A stretch of DNA of 64,000 bases, taken from assembly GCA_963575645.1 (NCBI GenBank), contig OY754469.1, positions 18,370,001 through 18,434,000 on the forward strand, read 5' to 3'. The position numbers and the translations under genes were made by a program. Positions 55,250 through 64,000 of this stretch are shown in pieces. Position 1 is the first letter of the stretch, and every line of letters begins with the position of its first letter. The stretch is from Xanthostigma xanthostigma. Its lineage: Eukaryota > Arthropoda > Insecta > Raphidioptera > Raphidiidae. The notes beneath the pieces were generated by a model, which saw nothing but the letters and a program-made list of their open reading frames with translations, ran no database searches and was not told where the DNA came from.

Positions 55250-55305
55250 ACGGAACTCGATTCGAACCTGGATGTGTTAGGCGAGCGTATAGCTATTGGT
55301 TTTTT
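55250..55305 (-). pseudogene. tRNA-like 3' half next to the LTR element
   Basis: On the minus strand, GCTCGCCTAACACATCCAGG leads into a B-box-like GGTTCGAATCGAG. The 5' half is not recognisable beyond the LTR element. It may be a pre-existing tRNA/SINE fragment into which the element inserted. Weak. Confidence 0.35.
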
Positions 55306-55759
55306 ACGTATAAAAATATTAAAATACAAATTTGCGGTGAACTTTTTCATTTTAATTAATTAGATAAACTTTTAAGCCGGGATATATCAAAATACTTTTT
55401 TGTTGAAACAAACCGAATACATCCTCATATATAAAAATGCTGTTCAAATTTAAACTTTTTTTGTGATAAATTCTACTTAAACAAGTCAACAGATAATAGT
55501 GCTCACTTATATATTTTGATGAAATAATTAAAATAAAAATATAAAATGCAGAAAATACTTATAAATCAATAAATAAAATTATCGACCAATTTAAATTAAA
55601 TAAAACGGGATCATCAGATTGCGAAGCTAGTCTTTCGAATGAAGTTTTAATTTTTAATATTTAATATTTAAATCGCAAACTGCATTAAAATTATTTAAGG
55701 AAGCTAATTTTGTACTGGGCCGAGATAAGTCTGACAGTTGGTCGTTTTAAAAATAAAAA

Positions 55760-56135
55760 ACTTAGAATAGTGCCAAAACCCTGCCGACAATATAGTGTAT
55801 TTTCTAAGACAGGCATTGTGGCTTTATTGCAAAAAAATACCCCTTAGTACAACCCTTAAAATATTTTTTTTTATTTCAATATTATAATCAATCCAACATC
55901 TGCATTCAATTAAATATACCTTTCAGTATGTGAATCCATATCCTATCAAAATTTTAGCAGCACATTTTAATAATTACTAAAGGGTTAAATTTGAAAGAAT
56001 TCTGAGATTTTTTTGGCCCAACGACTTTTTTAACCCTTCAATATACCAACTTTCAAATGGCCCGACTGGGCCTATTTTAAAAAAGTTTCGTGCGGTGATG
56101 AATTCCAGCACGTGAACCAAATTTGGTTTAAATCA
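55760..56135 (-). repeat. Inverted copy of the 53690-54160 repeat
   Basis: CCCTGCCGACAATATAGTGT, then TACAACCCTTAAAATATT, GCAGCACATTTTAATAATTA and CGTGCGGTGATGAATTCC mirror the copy inside the LTR element. It lacks the TA microsatellite. Confidence 0.75.
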
Positions 56136-56829
56136 ATTAAGTCTGTCACTAATAAATAACATTATTTTGACAGCTGACTCTTCTGAAACCTAGTTTTTTC
56201 GATAATTAGCAGTGTTATTTCACCTCAACATTAATTTGCATGGTCTGCGTTTTACACAAAATACATTTTAGTTGTGATACACAAAAGCTAGTACCACACT
56301 TGAAAGCCGAACCACACATGTAGGAAGAAAATGAAGTAAACATGGTGTAAAAGATTGATTATAGATTGGGACACAGCGTTATAATTTTCTTTAACACGTC
56401 GAGATCAATCTTTGACACGACTTCATAACACGAGCAGAAAAGACGATCAGTCGAGCGTCACAGTAAACAAACTCGAGAACAGTCGATATTGATTGAAAAT
56501 GTTACGCAATGTCTAAAGCACCACACGCACTGGATCGACTCGGACCGGTTGACTCGACTAGGCACAATCGCAAACATTCCGTTGGGTACACTTTGTTGTT
56601 CCAATGTAATCGCAATGAGTTCAGATGAACTACTGAACTATATTGTACTTCGTGGCTATATCTAAAACCCAAGTTGTCGTAGCGTGTTGTATGCGAGAGT
56701 TCTCACATTGTGCTGTATATAAACGTACCAGTAGCGGACACTTGTTTTATATTAGAACTGTTACTGGGTAGCATGTTGTTGCGGTTTTTTTGTGATGTAA
56801 CTACAAATTTTAGTTTTCGGATTTTTTCC
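56136..56829. other. No confident gene; mixed-composition stretch
   Basis: The region 56380-56620 is less AT-rich and holds ACGATCAGTCGAGCGTCACA, an initiator-like TCAGT without a TATA box at the right distance. I cannot support a gene. A 66-codon frame at 56710-56910 runs into the LINE 3' end. Confidence 0.35.
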
Positions 56830-57003
56830 TTTACTTATGCTATAAGACAAATTTCTATTGCCAAATTTCATGATTCTAAGTCAACGGGAAGTACCCTATA
56901 TAGGTTTTGATTCCCAAGAGTCTTGACAGATAGACGGACCACAAAGTGATCCTATAGATAAGGGTTCCTTTTTTCCTTTTGAGGTACGGTACCCTAAAAA
57001 TGA
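56830..57003 (+). mobile_element. 3' end of an insect RTE-type LINE
   Basis: AATTTCATGATTCTAAGTCA, then ACGGGAAGTACCCTATATAG, TCTTGACAGATAGACGGACC, AAAGTGATCCTATAGATAAG and TTTTGAGGTACGGTACCCT follow each other as in the well-known 3' tract of RTE-type elements of moths and butterflies (from memory). Only this end is present, so it is a severely 5'-truncated copy. Confidence 0.65.
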
Positions 57004-57417
57004 ATGTCTATTCGTTCATTCGTTTGTCTATTGAAAGGAACGTATGCGTTCCTATACCATTCATTTGATTACGATGAAACTTTGGTGAGTTGTTGTTCTC
57101 GCACCCGCAAAGGTTCCAGGCAAAAAATTTAAATGTGTAAAAACATTGAGTCTTAAAGTAGCACGATAGAGCCGAAGGCAGTACTACTGTTGTCACTATT
57201 GAGCGGGGCACAGACCCGTGAGGCAAGACTTAAACAGTGGCGCCGAAGGGTTCACTAATGTTGTCGCTTCTGTGTTTCGACTCATTTGTATGTGACACGA
57301 CGGGTAACTGCTAGTAATTAGTAATAAAACGATGAAAATACTTTGAGATAACAATTTTACACACAATGAAAATGATTTATTAAAATTTCGTCATGCATAA
57401 CGAATGTTCTGCAATTT

Positions 57418-58341
57418 ACTAATTGATGCCTATATTCACCGAACACTATCAAAGATAGTTGTTACTAATCTTGGAACAAATTTATTAGTTAAAATAAAAT
57501 TTACGCTCAATTCACCAAGCAAAATATCAGGTAGAAAAGTTAGTGAAAGAATAAATATACTGCACTATACTCCTTGCTCTTTTTGTTGAATATTTTGACG
57601 TTTACCCATAAATCCGACCGATGGCGTTACTGTTAGTGTAAACGTCAAAAAAACACAAAATAATAATGTTTATCCTAGCCCAATTGCACATAAAACTTCT
57701 ACTAACTATGTTTTACAACAATACACTTCACAAAAGGTGAATTAAACAACACATAAATAAATTCACAAGAGCTATAATACTCCAAGTTTGTGGCAGCCAT
57801 TATTATTTTATCAGGCGAATAAATATTTATAGATACTCTCGAATTAAGACAGAATAGATTTCCCCCTGCAGTAAAAATAATTATGCAAATCTTTGATTAA
57901 CGTCTGATTACTCTTCAATAAATAAAAAAGACGGGTTGCGCTCAGGGAGTGCCGGCAGAAGTGAAAACTTGAATATTAACGTCCTTATTTTTTGCATTTA
58001 GAAGCATTGCTTATTTATTGGCGACACTTGTAAATAAAATGGTTTGTATCATAGATTGCATTTTATGTACGATATTTCAACGCTAGATGTCTAGCGTTGT
58101 ATAAAAAGTATCTGGAAATTACTATCACTCAGAGAGTCTCACCCAGTTCTTACTTTTCCTGACGCGAGTTTAACATTTTTTACCCATTACAAAAAAAGTG
58201 TACAACGCCGCTAAAGAAGTTTTCACTTCAAAAATAATTAAGTTTATTTATTAAACATAATTATGGTTGGTGAATTTAATTTTTGCTATTCCTGAAGAAC
58301 AAATGAAGCGCATAAATAACTACTTACGTTCGGTGAATATG
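57418..58341. repeat. Dispersed repeat copy B (empty site for the TTAA element)
   Basis: Co-linear with copy A (16627-18000). CGAACACTATCAAAGATAGT is followed directly by TTACTAATCTTGGAACAAAT, where copy A carries the 870-bp fold-back insert between TTAA copies. Copy B has its own insertion at 57886-58252. Confidence 0.8.
57886..58252. mobile_element. Retroposon-like insert with 13-bp duplication
   Basis: Copy A of the host repeat lacks this 367-bp block. AAAAATAATTATG before and AAACATAATTATG after (57873-57885 and 58253-58265) look like one duplicated 13-bp target with one change, a length typical of LINE-mediated insertion. The left edge carries CAAATCTTTGATTAACGTCT, a piece of the short repeat seen at 8.2 and 59.8 kb. 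GAAGTGAAAACTT near the left and its complement AAGTTTTCACTTC near the right form a partial inverted repeat. Confidence 0.65.
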
Positions 58342-59676
58342 AAACAACTGTATCCGAGTCGATCCGAGTCAATCCAGTGCGTGTGGTGCTTTATTCAAGC
58401 TCAGCCAACGCGATACCGTCGCAAATTTAGGAACATTAACAAAGTTAATGGTGTAGTAAGTGGAAAACACATTAACCGTTTTATTTACACCTTAAAAGTT
58501 CACCAAAAGGGTCAACAACCGATGACTCTTTCATCGTCATAACTTCGTAAGACTTAGTCAACATCTTTCACACAGCTGATGCTTTCTTTTGTGTAATCAC
58601 CGTGAATCTAGACCAGTGTTTCCAAAAAAAGGTTCTGCGAGACAAGATGAATACAATAACTACAATAACTTCTTTTTTCTGAAAAGGGGGCGGTAGGCCA
58701 AATAAGTTTGGGAACCACAGTTTTTAACGATTGGATATTGGCTAAGTTATATGGTTTTATACGTTTGTCTAAAATTGGTATTGCTAAAGAAATCGTTATA
58801 AAATCGGTTAGAATTAATTTTTTTCCAAAAATTCCAACGGGATACTAAAGTTGAATATATTTGTGATTTTTCTGGCTTGGTCCGACCAGCGAAACCCGTT
58901 TGTGAAAAAAATGGCGCAATTTACAATTAAGGAAACAAAAAAAAAGTGATCGTGAATTACTCGAGAAGTAATTGACCGATGACGCTAAAATTATTCATGC
59001 ATGTTTGGGTCAACATAAACATCATTTTTGAGAATTTTCAGCCATCTATGTGCGATCATTTTTTAGTAAAAAAATAGTGAAAAAACGTGTTTTTTTTAAC
59101 TTTCGGGGCTATTTGCAAGTTAACAGTTGCACTTAGCGACCTCTGTCAGTGCTCATTTTTTAGAAAATTTCATAAGGAACAACTTTCTCAATGCATATGC
59201 TATACTAAAAGTCAAGAGGAACAGAGATATTAAAGGAAATAGAGAAAAAAACACTATTTTCGTCACTAATTGTTAATTATAAAATCAAGCACACCAACAA
59301 TTTGTAAGCAAACTTAGGGGGTTGAACTACACCCTAAACCGAAGCGATTCCAACAATAATCTCGCCTATGCCCGAATAATACACTTTTTAATGTTTTTAC
59401 CTCCTCGCCGTCTAGCCTATTAAGAGACTGTAACATAGTGTTATTTGAGCTCTGACTTCAGAAGTAATATTAAAAAATTCTTTTAAATAAACTGTTTCAG
59501 AACTGCAGACGTTTTATAAAATCAATTTGACCATTAATTTGAGTATTAAATAATGCGTTCAAATACTATATACAACCAGTTGCGTAATCAGTCTAACACT
59601 ATTTTAGTTGTTGAACACTGAATATATCAGTCAGTGATTGAGTCTTGTCATATCAAGTTATATTTTTTTAATTCAT
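58342..59676. other. No gene seen; possible decayed hAT end at 58.6-58.7 kb
   Basis: CCAGTGTTTCCAAAAAAAGG (about 58613) and AGTTTGGGAACCACAG (about 58707-58722) could be opposite hAT ends, but no 8-bp duplication matches. The 91-codon frame at 58267-58542 starts in the dispersed repeat and has no domain. The rest is AT-rich. Confidence 0.4.
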
Positions 59677-59840
59677 CAATAAATAAAATTATCGACCAAT
59701 TTTTCAGACAATATATTAACAAAAAATATAAAATTAATACATTAACGTTTCAATCCGGATTTGGACCTTCTTCAGAATTAATCTAAAAAATATAAAAATA
59801 ATTAATATTTAAAATCTAATTCGATAATTTTATTTATTGA
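59677..59840. mobile_element. Inverted-repeat element with ATAAAATTATCGA ends
   Basis: TCAATAAATAAAATTATCGA (59677-59696) and its exact complement (59821-59840) enclose 124 bp. The enclosed part contains AACGTTTCAATCCGGATTTG and CCTTCTTCAGAAT, the CTGAAGA...GAAACG motif on the minus strand. The right flank continues with TCTAATCAGACGTTAATCAA, as in the short repeat elsewhere. Confidence 0.7.
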
Positions 59841-60228
59841 AGTGTTCTAATCAGACGTTAATCAAAGATTTTTTTAATTCAGTTTAAGTTAGAACTGTTT
59901 TTGTGTGTTTGTGAAAAAACATTCTATATGATACCACAAAATGAAATGCTGTTTTAAAAAAGGTAAAAAAATTATTTTTCTTTATTTATTTAAAAGCAAA
60001 TTTTTATTAGCGTTGAACGTACATATTTTTAAATAGTTAATTAAATGTACGTGAAAAATTTATTTTTTAACCTCGGAAGGGTTCATGTACTTTTAAAATG
60101 TTTGTTTTTTTTTACAATTTAGGTATAAATAAAATGTATTATGTAAATCTAATTTGTTTGTGTTGTAAAGAGGCTATTTTCATACTACAGCTATTAAGAC
60201 AGAGTGTTTTATGATATAATACTATATA
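59841..60228. other. No feature seen
   Basis: AT-rich DNA with long A and T runs, ending at the TA that borders the giant palindrome. Confidence 0.4.
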
Positions 60229-60899
60229 CAGTATGGTTTTTTAAAAACCGAACACCCTTTTATTTCTTAGAGGAAGGGTTTTCGAAAAAAAAGTTTCGGA
60301 CAAAAATTACACGGAATCAAGGGGGAAGAACAGTGATGTAGTTTTTTTTTCGTTTGGTGGAGGTGTCTCCAAAATATCAAGGTCACCTACACTTTCTTAA
60401 ATACGACCCTGTATTTTTTATCTAGGATTATTGTTCTTTGGGTCAAAGAGATCAACTCTTGTACCAAACATTTTTGGATTTGATGCCATCGTGAACCGCT
60501 GTTTGATTCTCAATTCATCCCGTTTCCTATTTTAGTGGATTGTGTGAGTCGGAAAAACCCCTGAAAAAGTTTTTTCCGACTCACACAATCCACTAAAATA
60601 GGAAACGGGATGAATTGAGAATCAAACAGCGGTTCACGATGGCATCAAATCCAAAAATGTTTGGTACAAGAGTTGATCTCTTTGACCCAAAGAACAATAA
60701 TCCTAGATAAAAAATACAGGGTCGTATTTAAGAAAGTGTAGGTGACCTTGATATTTTGGAGACACCTCCACCAAACGAAAAAAAAAACTACATCACTGTT
60801 CTTCCCCCTTGATTCCGTGTAATTTTTGTCCGAAACTTTTTTTCGAAAACCCTTCCTCTAAGAAATAAAAGGGTGTTCGGTTTTTAAAAAACCATACTG
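60229..60899. mobile_element. Giant near-perfect palindrome with Tc1/mariner-like ends
   Basis: The arms 60229-60557 and 60571-60899 pair across their whole length around a 13-nt spacer. The only differences I find are two compensating one-base changes in homopolymer runs (8 A against 7 T near 60285, and 9 T against 10 A near 60342). The ends are CAGTATGGTTTTTTAAAAAC and the complement, flanked by TA on both sides (the symmetry extends to 60223-60905). A CAGT start with TA target suits Tc1/mariner. No transposase frame is present. If transcribed, it would give a hairpin RNA of about 330 bp. Confidence 0.92.
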
Positions 60900-61081
60900 T
60901 ATATAAAGCATTCCCAGGATAACGCTGTAAAGTCTATACAAACAAATCAAATTGTAATCGGTCCAGCGGATTTCAGGTTTATAGCAAACACAGACAGACG
61001 TGACAAGACTGTATATATGAATTTGACTCTATTCAATAAATAGAGTTACTGTGATCCATTAAAGTTAATGATAGGTAATTG

Positions 61082-61260
61082 GAAAAATGGGGCCATACCT
61101 CAATACAAAAAGAAATGAGATCTAAAAGGGTGCAAAAGTTTTCACACATATAAAGATGAAGTTTAGGTTTAACTCATAATATCAAAACACAAAAACTTGG
61201 CATCCTTTTAGATCTCATTTCTTTTTGTATTGAGGTATGAGTCGTATGACCCCATTTTTC
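61082..61260. mobile_element. Hairpin MITE, arms of about 56 bp
   Basis: GAAAAATGGGG...CATACCTCAATAC and AAAAGAAATGAGATCTAAAA on the left are mirrored at 61199-61260, apart from a 7-bp extra block in the right arm (GAGTCGT). The centre is AT-rich. Confidence 0.8.
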
Positions 61261-61348
61261 GCAGTATGAAAATGTTCTTAATATTGGACTTGGCTCCCTT
61301 TTTCACATTTATCTTTTTGATGGGATGCCTATTATAAGATAAAAGGCT

Positions 61349-61525
61349 TTGAAGGAAATTTATTTGGTTGAGGAATAACTGAAATAAGCTTTACCAAAGT
61401 ATCGCTTGTGGCCAACGTTTCGAAAATTATATTTTCGTCCTCAGGGCCTCAATGCAAGTTGGCCACAAGCGATACTTTGGTAAAGCTTATTTCAATTGTT
61501 CCTCAACCAAATAAATCTCCTTCAA
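61349..61525. mobile_element. Hairpin MITE, 65-bp arms (half copy at 28.9 kb)
   Basis: 61349-61413 and 61461-61525 are inverted copies of equal length with only a few mismatches, sharing GCTTTACCAAAGTATCGCTT and TATTTGGTTGAGGAA. The centre holds GGCCAACGTTTCGAAAATTA and TTTTCGTCCTCAGGGCC. On the minus strand this reads CTGAGGA - stem - GAAACG between GGCC arms. A one-armed relative lies at 28937-29033. Confidence 0.85.
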
Positions 61526-61974
61526 TACATATTTTGGAACAAAACTTCTACTAATAAAAGGCTTTCTTCAACGTATACAGTGTTCAATTTAATTTCAATA
61601 TTAAAATTTGAGCGAAGTAACTTTGCATAAAAAATGACCCTTGGTTCTTCATATATACGTGGAATATTCACAGCAATCACTAATTCTGGGTTGCAGAAAG
61701 GGTTGTCAAAAAATCTGAATTGACAATGACCTTAGATTGTGAGCATACATATTTCTCCATATGAAAAGTATCGTAGAGTTTTAAATCGATCCTGCTCGAA
61801 AAATAATTGATCGATTGAAACGATATTTTTCTTAAGCTGGGTATTCATGTATTTAGCAATGTATTTTGTGCAGTTTCCAACGTTTTTCTACGCATTTTGA
61901 TCAAAATTGTGCTTGAAAAGCGGTCTTTTTCTGTATAGAACAATCATTTGTTTTTGCGTGAGTACCATCTAATG
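61526..61974. other. No feature seen
   Basis: AT-rich DNA between the hairpin element and the next hAT duplication. Its right part shares words such as GACAATGACCTTAGATTGTG with the reverse complement of the stretch at about 62285-62340. This suggests an older inverted repeat around the hAT. Confidence 0.45.
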
Positions 61975-61982
61975 TTCTAGAT

Positions 61983-62246
61983 CAGGCCTGGAGAAATGGC
62001 GGACCGTGAGCCGGATCCGGCCTGCGAAACATTTTATAAATGATTATTAAAAGCAAAAATATTACTGTTTGCCAATATAAATTGGCGCATAAAAAATTTT
62101 AGAAAAATATAGTAAATAGTGTTTAAAAACTTAAAATTGTTGTTTCAAAAAAACTATACTTAAAATTAGAAAAAGAAATTGTTTGGCCTACGGTCAAATT
62201 TTCATCCGCAATGTGGCCCGACGATCAAAAGATTTGCCCATCCCTG
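61983..62246. mobile_element. hAT MITE, TTCTAGAT duplication
   Basis: 264 bp with ends CAGGCCTGGAGAAATGGCGG and the complement of CAGGGATGGGCAAATCTTTT. An exact 8-bp duplication, TTCTAGAT, lies at 61975-61982 and 62247-62254, which fits the nTnTAGAn target of Ac-type hATs. The GGATCCGGCC and ATGTGGCCCG blocks near the ends are typical of this kind of hAT MITE. Non-coding. Confidence 0.92.
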
Positions 62247-62530
62247 TTCTAGATGATAGATTACTCCTTATGTATGGAAACTGTAATTATATGATGACGA
62301 TCTAAGGTCATTGTCAAATTTAATTTTTTGACAATTATCTGCAACCCAGCTTAAATGAATGAAAGGTATCCGTAAAATCGATATCGTCAATTTCAAAATG
62401 GAAATTCAATTTCCTGAAAAGCTAATCCTGATTACTAAATTATTTTTTTAAACAAAAGAAATTATGTCTAGCTTTGAGTTGATTTTAAAAATTTTTATGG
62501 GACCAACTTTGAAACATACTCTATCGAATA

Positions 62531-62751
62531 AAAAAAAATTGGTTGTCTGTAAAGTCGGTTTACGGACGATAGTTTTACGTGATAACGTATTCCGTAATAC
62601 ATAACCTAAATTTTAGTAGCTGTCAAACTTGGGCCGAAGCATACTGCGCTCTCGCTTGCACGCACAGAGTCAGGCGGAACGTTAGGAACGTTACACTTTT
62701 TCGTGCGTGCAGCTGGTGTTTCATCAATTTATAAGACGTTATCACGTCAAA
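62531..62751 (+). mobile_element. ACGTGATAACG-repeat element, copy 3
   Basis: Close relative of 27494-27684, with the same outer blocks and the inner CTCTCGCTTGCACGCACAGA and TTCGTGCGTGCAGCTGGTGT. It has about 30 bp more between the first block and the core (GTAATACATAACCTAAATTT), a stretch also present in copy 2. Copies 2 and 3 are therefore more alike there. Confidence 0.75.
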
Positions 62752-63800
62752 AAGAAATCAGTTCACAGCCGGCGAAGATATCGACGGACAAAAAAAATAC
62801 AATCGAATATATAACCTCTTTTTTTTGAAATCAGCTAAAAATACTGTAAAACTGCTTTGTATTTGAAGTGTTTGCGGGTTTGTAAACTTAAAAACTATAG
62901 CAAATTTCACCTTGATATCTTTATTTAATCCATACGGATTTTTTCAAAATATTTAATTTTGTTTTTTATTATGTGTTTTTACCTGACTGCGGCAGGCCAA
63001 GGAACGGTATTGTGTTTAAGAGAGTCTGTTAATTAAATAATGTTTTGTCAAAACCAAATACGCAAATAGACTTTAAAACTTTTCATGAGGACTACATCTA
63101 TTCTTAAACATAAGCACGAAAGCTTTCAATTGTTTTCACTTTTTCAGGGTTGTATTCTCTTGTGAATTTCGTGTCATATAATCGTATACAGACGTGACTG
63201 GGTATACAGAATATATGCATATAGATAGTCGAGATGAGTGGAGATTTCCCGTATGAATGTGCAATATGCTGTTACTCGGTTGCGTTATCTGTTTGTCAAA
63301 AAATTTCAACCCGTGTCAACAGAACCCTTTTTTGTTGACTGTATTGTTGAACTGCGATAAAAATGTCCGTTTACACCTGAATATAAATTGGCTTAAGTAC
63401 TGCTTTTTTATTTCCGTATCAGTGAATTTACATATTTCGTATATGCATAATATTGTACTTTAACTACATTGACGCGTTAGTTGATGAGCTTCTATGCAAT
63501 TTTTGTCTCCCTCTCTCTCGTTCTTGAGTTTTCATAGATCCAACTAAAAGTGTCAATTATATGAGAGATGCGGTCAAGAGTTTTGGAAATACATATCAAT
63601 ATTAGATGCTTGGAAAGATGTTTGTAGAGAGGATTTATTGTAATCTGATTGTGTACCTATTATGATACGAAAGCAGCTCATTAAAGGTTTTTTAAACTTT
63701 TTAAACAAAAAAATTTTTTTTTGGATTGTGGTCTTCCCAAGCATCTAATATTGATAAAAGTGTCAACTTTATTTTGTAATTCAAGGACTGAAACATTATT
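62752..63800. other. No gene seen
   Basis: AT-rich DNA. TCAATATTAGATGCTTGG (about 63596) and CCAAGCATCTAATATTGA (about 63737) form an inverted repeat of about 160 bp span around it, probably a small MITE. A CTCTCTCTCGTTC tract lies at about 63510. Confidence 0.4.
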
Positions 63801-64000
63801 TTTTACCATTCCAATTTCCAACCCACAAGTGGGGAATGGTACTAGTTTAGGTCAAAAATCACTTTTCAAAATTGTACAATATTTTTTGGTTTCCTAAAAA
63901 TATATTTTTAGAAAAACTCTGTGCGCCTGTTTGTTGGTCTGTTAGTACGATACAGGTCAGACGAATGAGCGGATTGAAACCAAATTTTGAGAGGATGTTT
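63801..64000 (+). repeat. Dispersed repeat family, copy D, cut by the window end
   Basis: TTTTACCATTCCAATTTCCA onwards matches copy A (8800) through AAACTCTGTG and GATTGAAACCAAATTTTG. It retains the block ACAAGTGGGGAATGGT, better preserved than in copy A, which forms a short hairpin with the first bases. Confidence 0.75.

Noticed and set aside
58267-58542. 91-codon plus frame
   Set aside because: Starts inside the dispersed repeat (copy B) and shows no recognisable domain; the equivalent region of copy A is not open.
58613-58722. Seventh hAT element
   Set aside because: The CAGTG-like ends are imperfect and no 8-bp duplication flanks them.

Overview
The window is AT-rich animal nuclear DNA, almost certainly from an insect. 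Three things point there: the mix of hAT, PIF/Harbinger, Tc1-mariner/pogo, Ty3/gypsy and non-LTR elements; retrotransposon 3' ends finishing in short simple tails; and 3'-end motifs such as the tract ending TTTTGAGGTACGGTACCCT and the terminus TAGTATAGAT, which I associate with Lepidoptera. That last assignment is a weak inference from memory. No bacterial-type gene organisation, CRISPR array, rRNA or intact tRNA is present. Nearly all open frames in the window are under 120 codons and look like chance frames. The two longer ones are retroelement remnants.

Region by region. 1-5.2 kb: a hAT element with an exact 8-bp duplication (822-1548) and two hairpin MITEs. 5.2-9.4 kb: nested inverted repeats, a tRNA-like relic and copies of dispersed repeats. 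9.4-16.6 kb: non-LTR-type 3' ends, a tRNA-Lys-like relic and a fold-back MITE. 16.6-18 kb: a three-level nest, a SPIN-like hAT inside a TTAA-flanked fold-back element inside a repeat whose second copy at 57.4-58.3 kb preserves the empty site. 19.4-27 kb: an RNase H relic of a LINE, a tRNA-like sequence, two more hATs, a pogo-like element and a hairpin. 27.5-36 kb: LINE tails, Harbinger-like elements and a solo Ty3/gypsy-type LTR. 36.5-41.2 kb: PIF/Harbinger MITE, LINE reverse-transcriptase C-terminus, another hAT and a perfect 87-bp-arm palindrome. 41.8-42.36 kb: the only convincing host-gene signal, a possible promoter (TATA box, initiator, E-box) with a non-coding first exon ending at a GTAAGT donor. 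44.8-47 kb: a terminal-repeat element with a 155-bp tandem array, then a fold-back element carrying two outward copies of an integrase-like fragment. 49.7-56.2 kb: fold-back repeats and a 3.8-kb LTR retrotransposon with two identical LTRs but only a gag-start/integrase-end remnant. 56.8-64 kb: LINE 3' end, a very large near-perfect palindrome (60229-60899, about 330-bp arms), two more hairpin MITEs and a sixth hAT.

No complete protein-coding host gene is visible. The simplest reading is a transposon-dense intergenic or intronic segment. If the 42 kb exon is real, the right part of the window could be a long first intron on the plus strand. The elements do not form one pathway. They are mostly non-autonomous, so they would have depended on transposases or reverse transcriptases encoded elsewhere in the genome.
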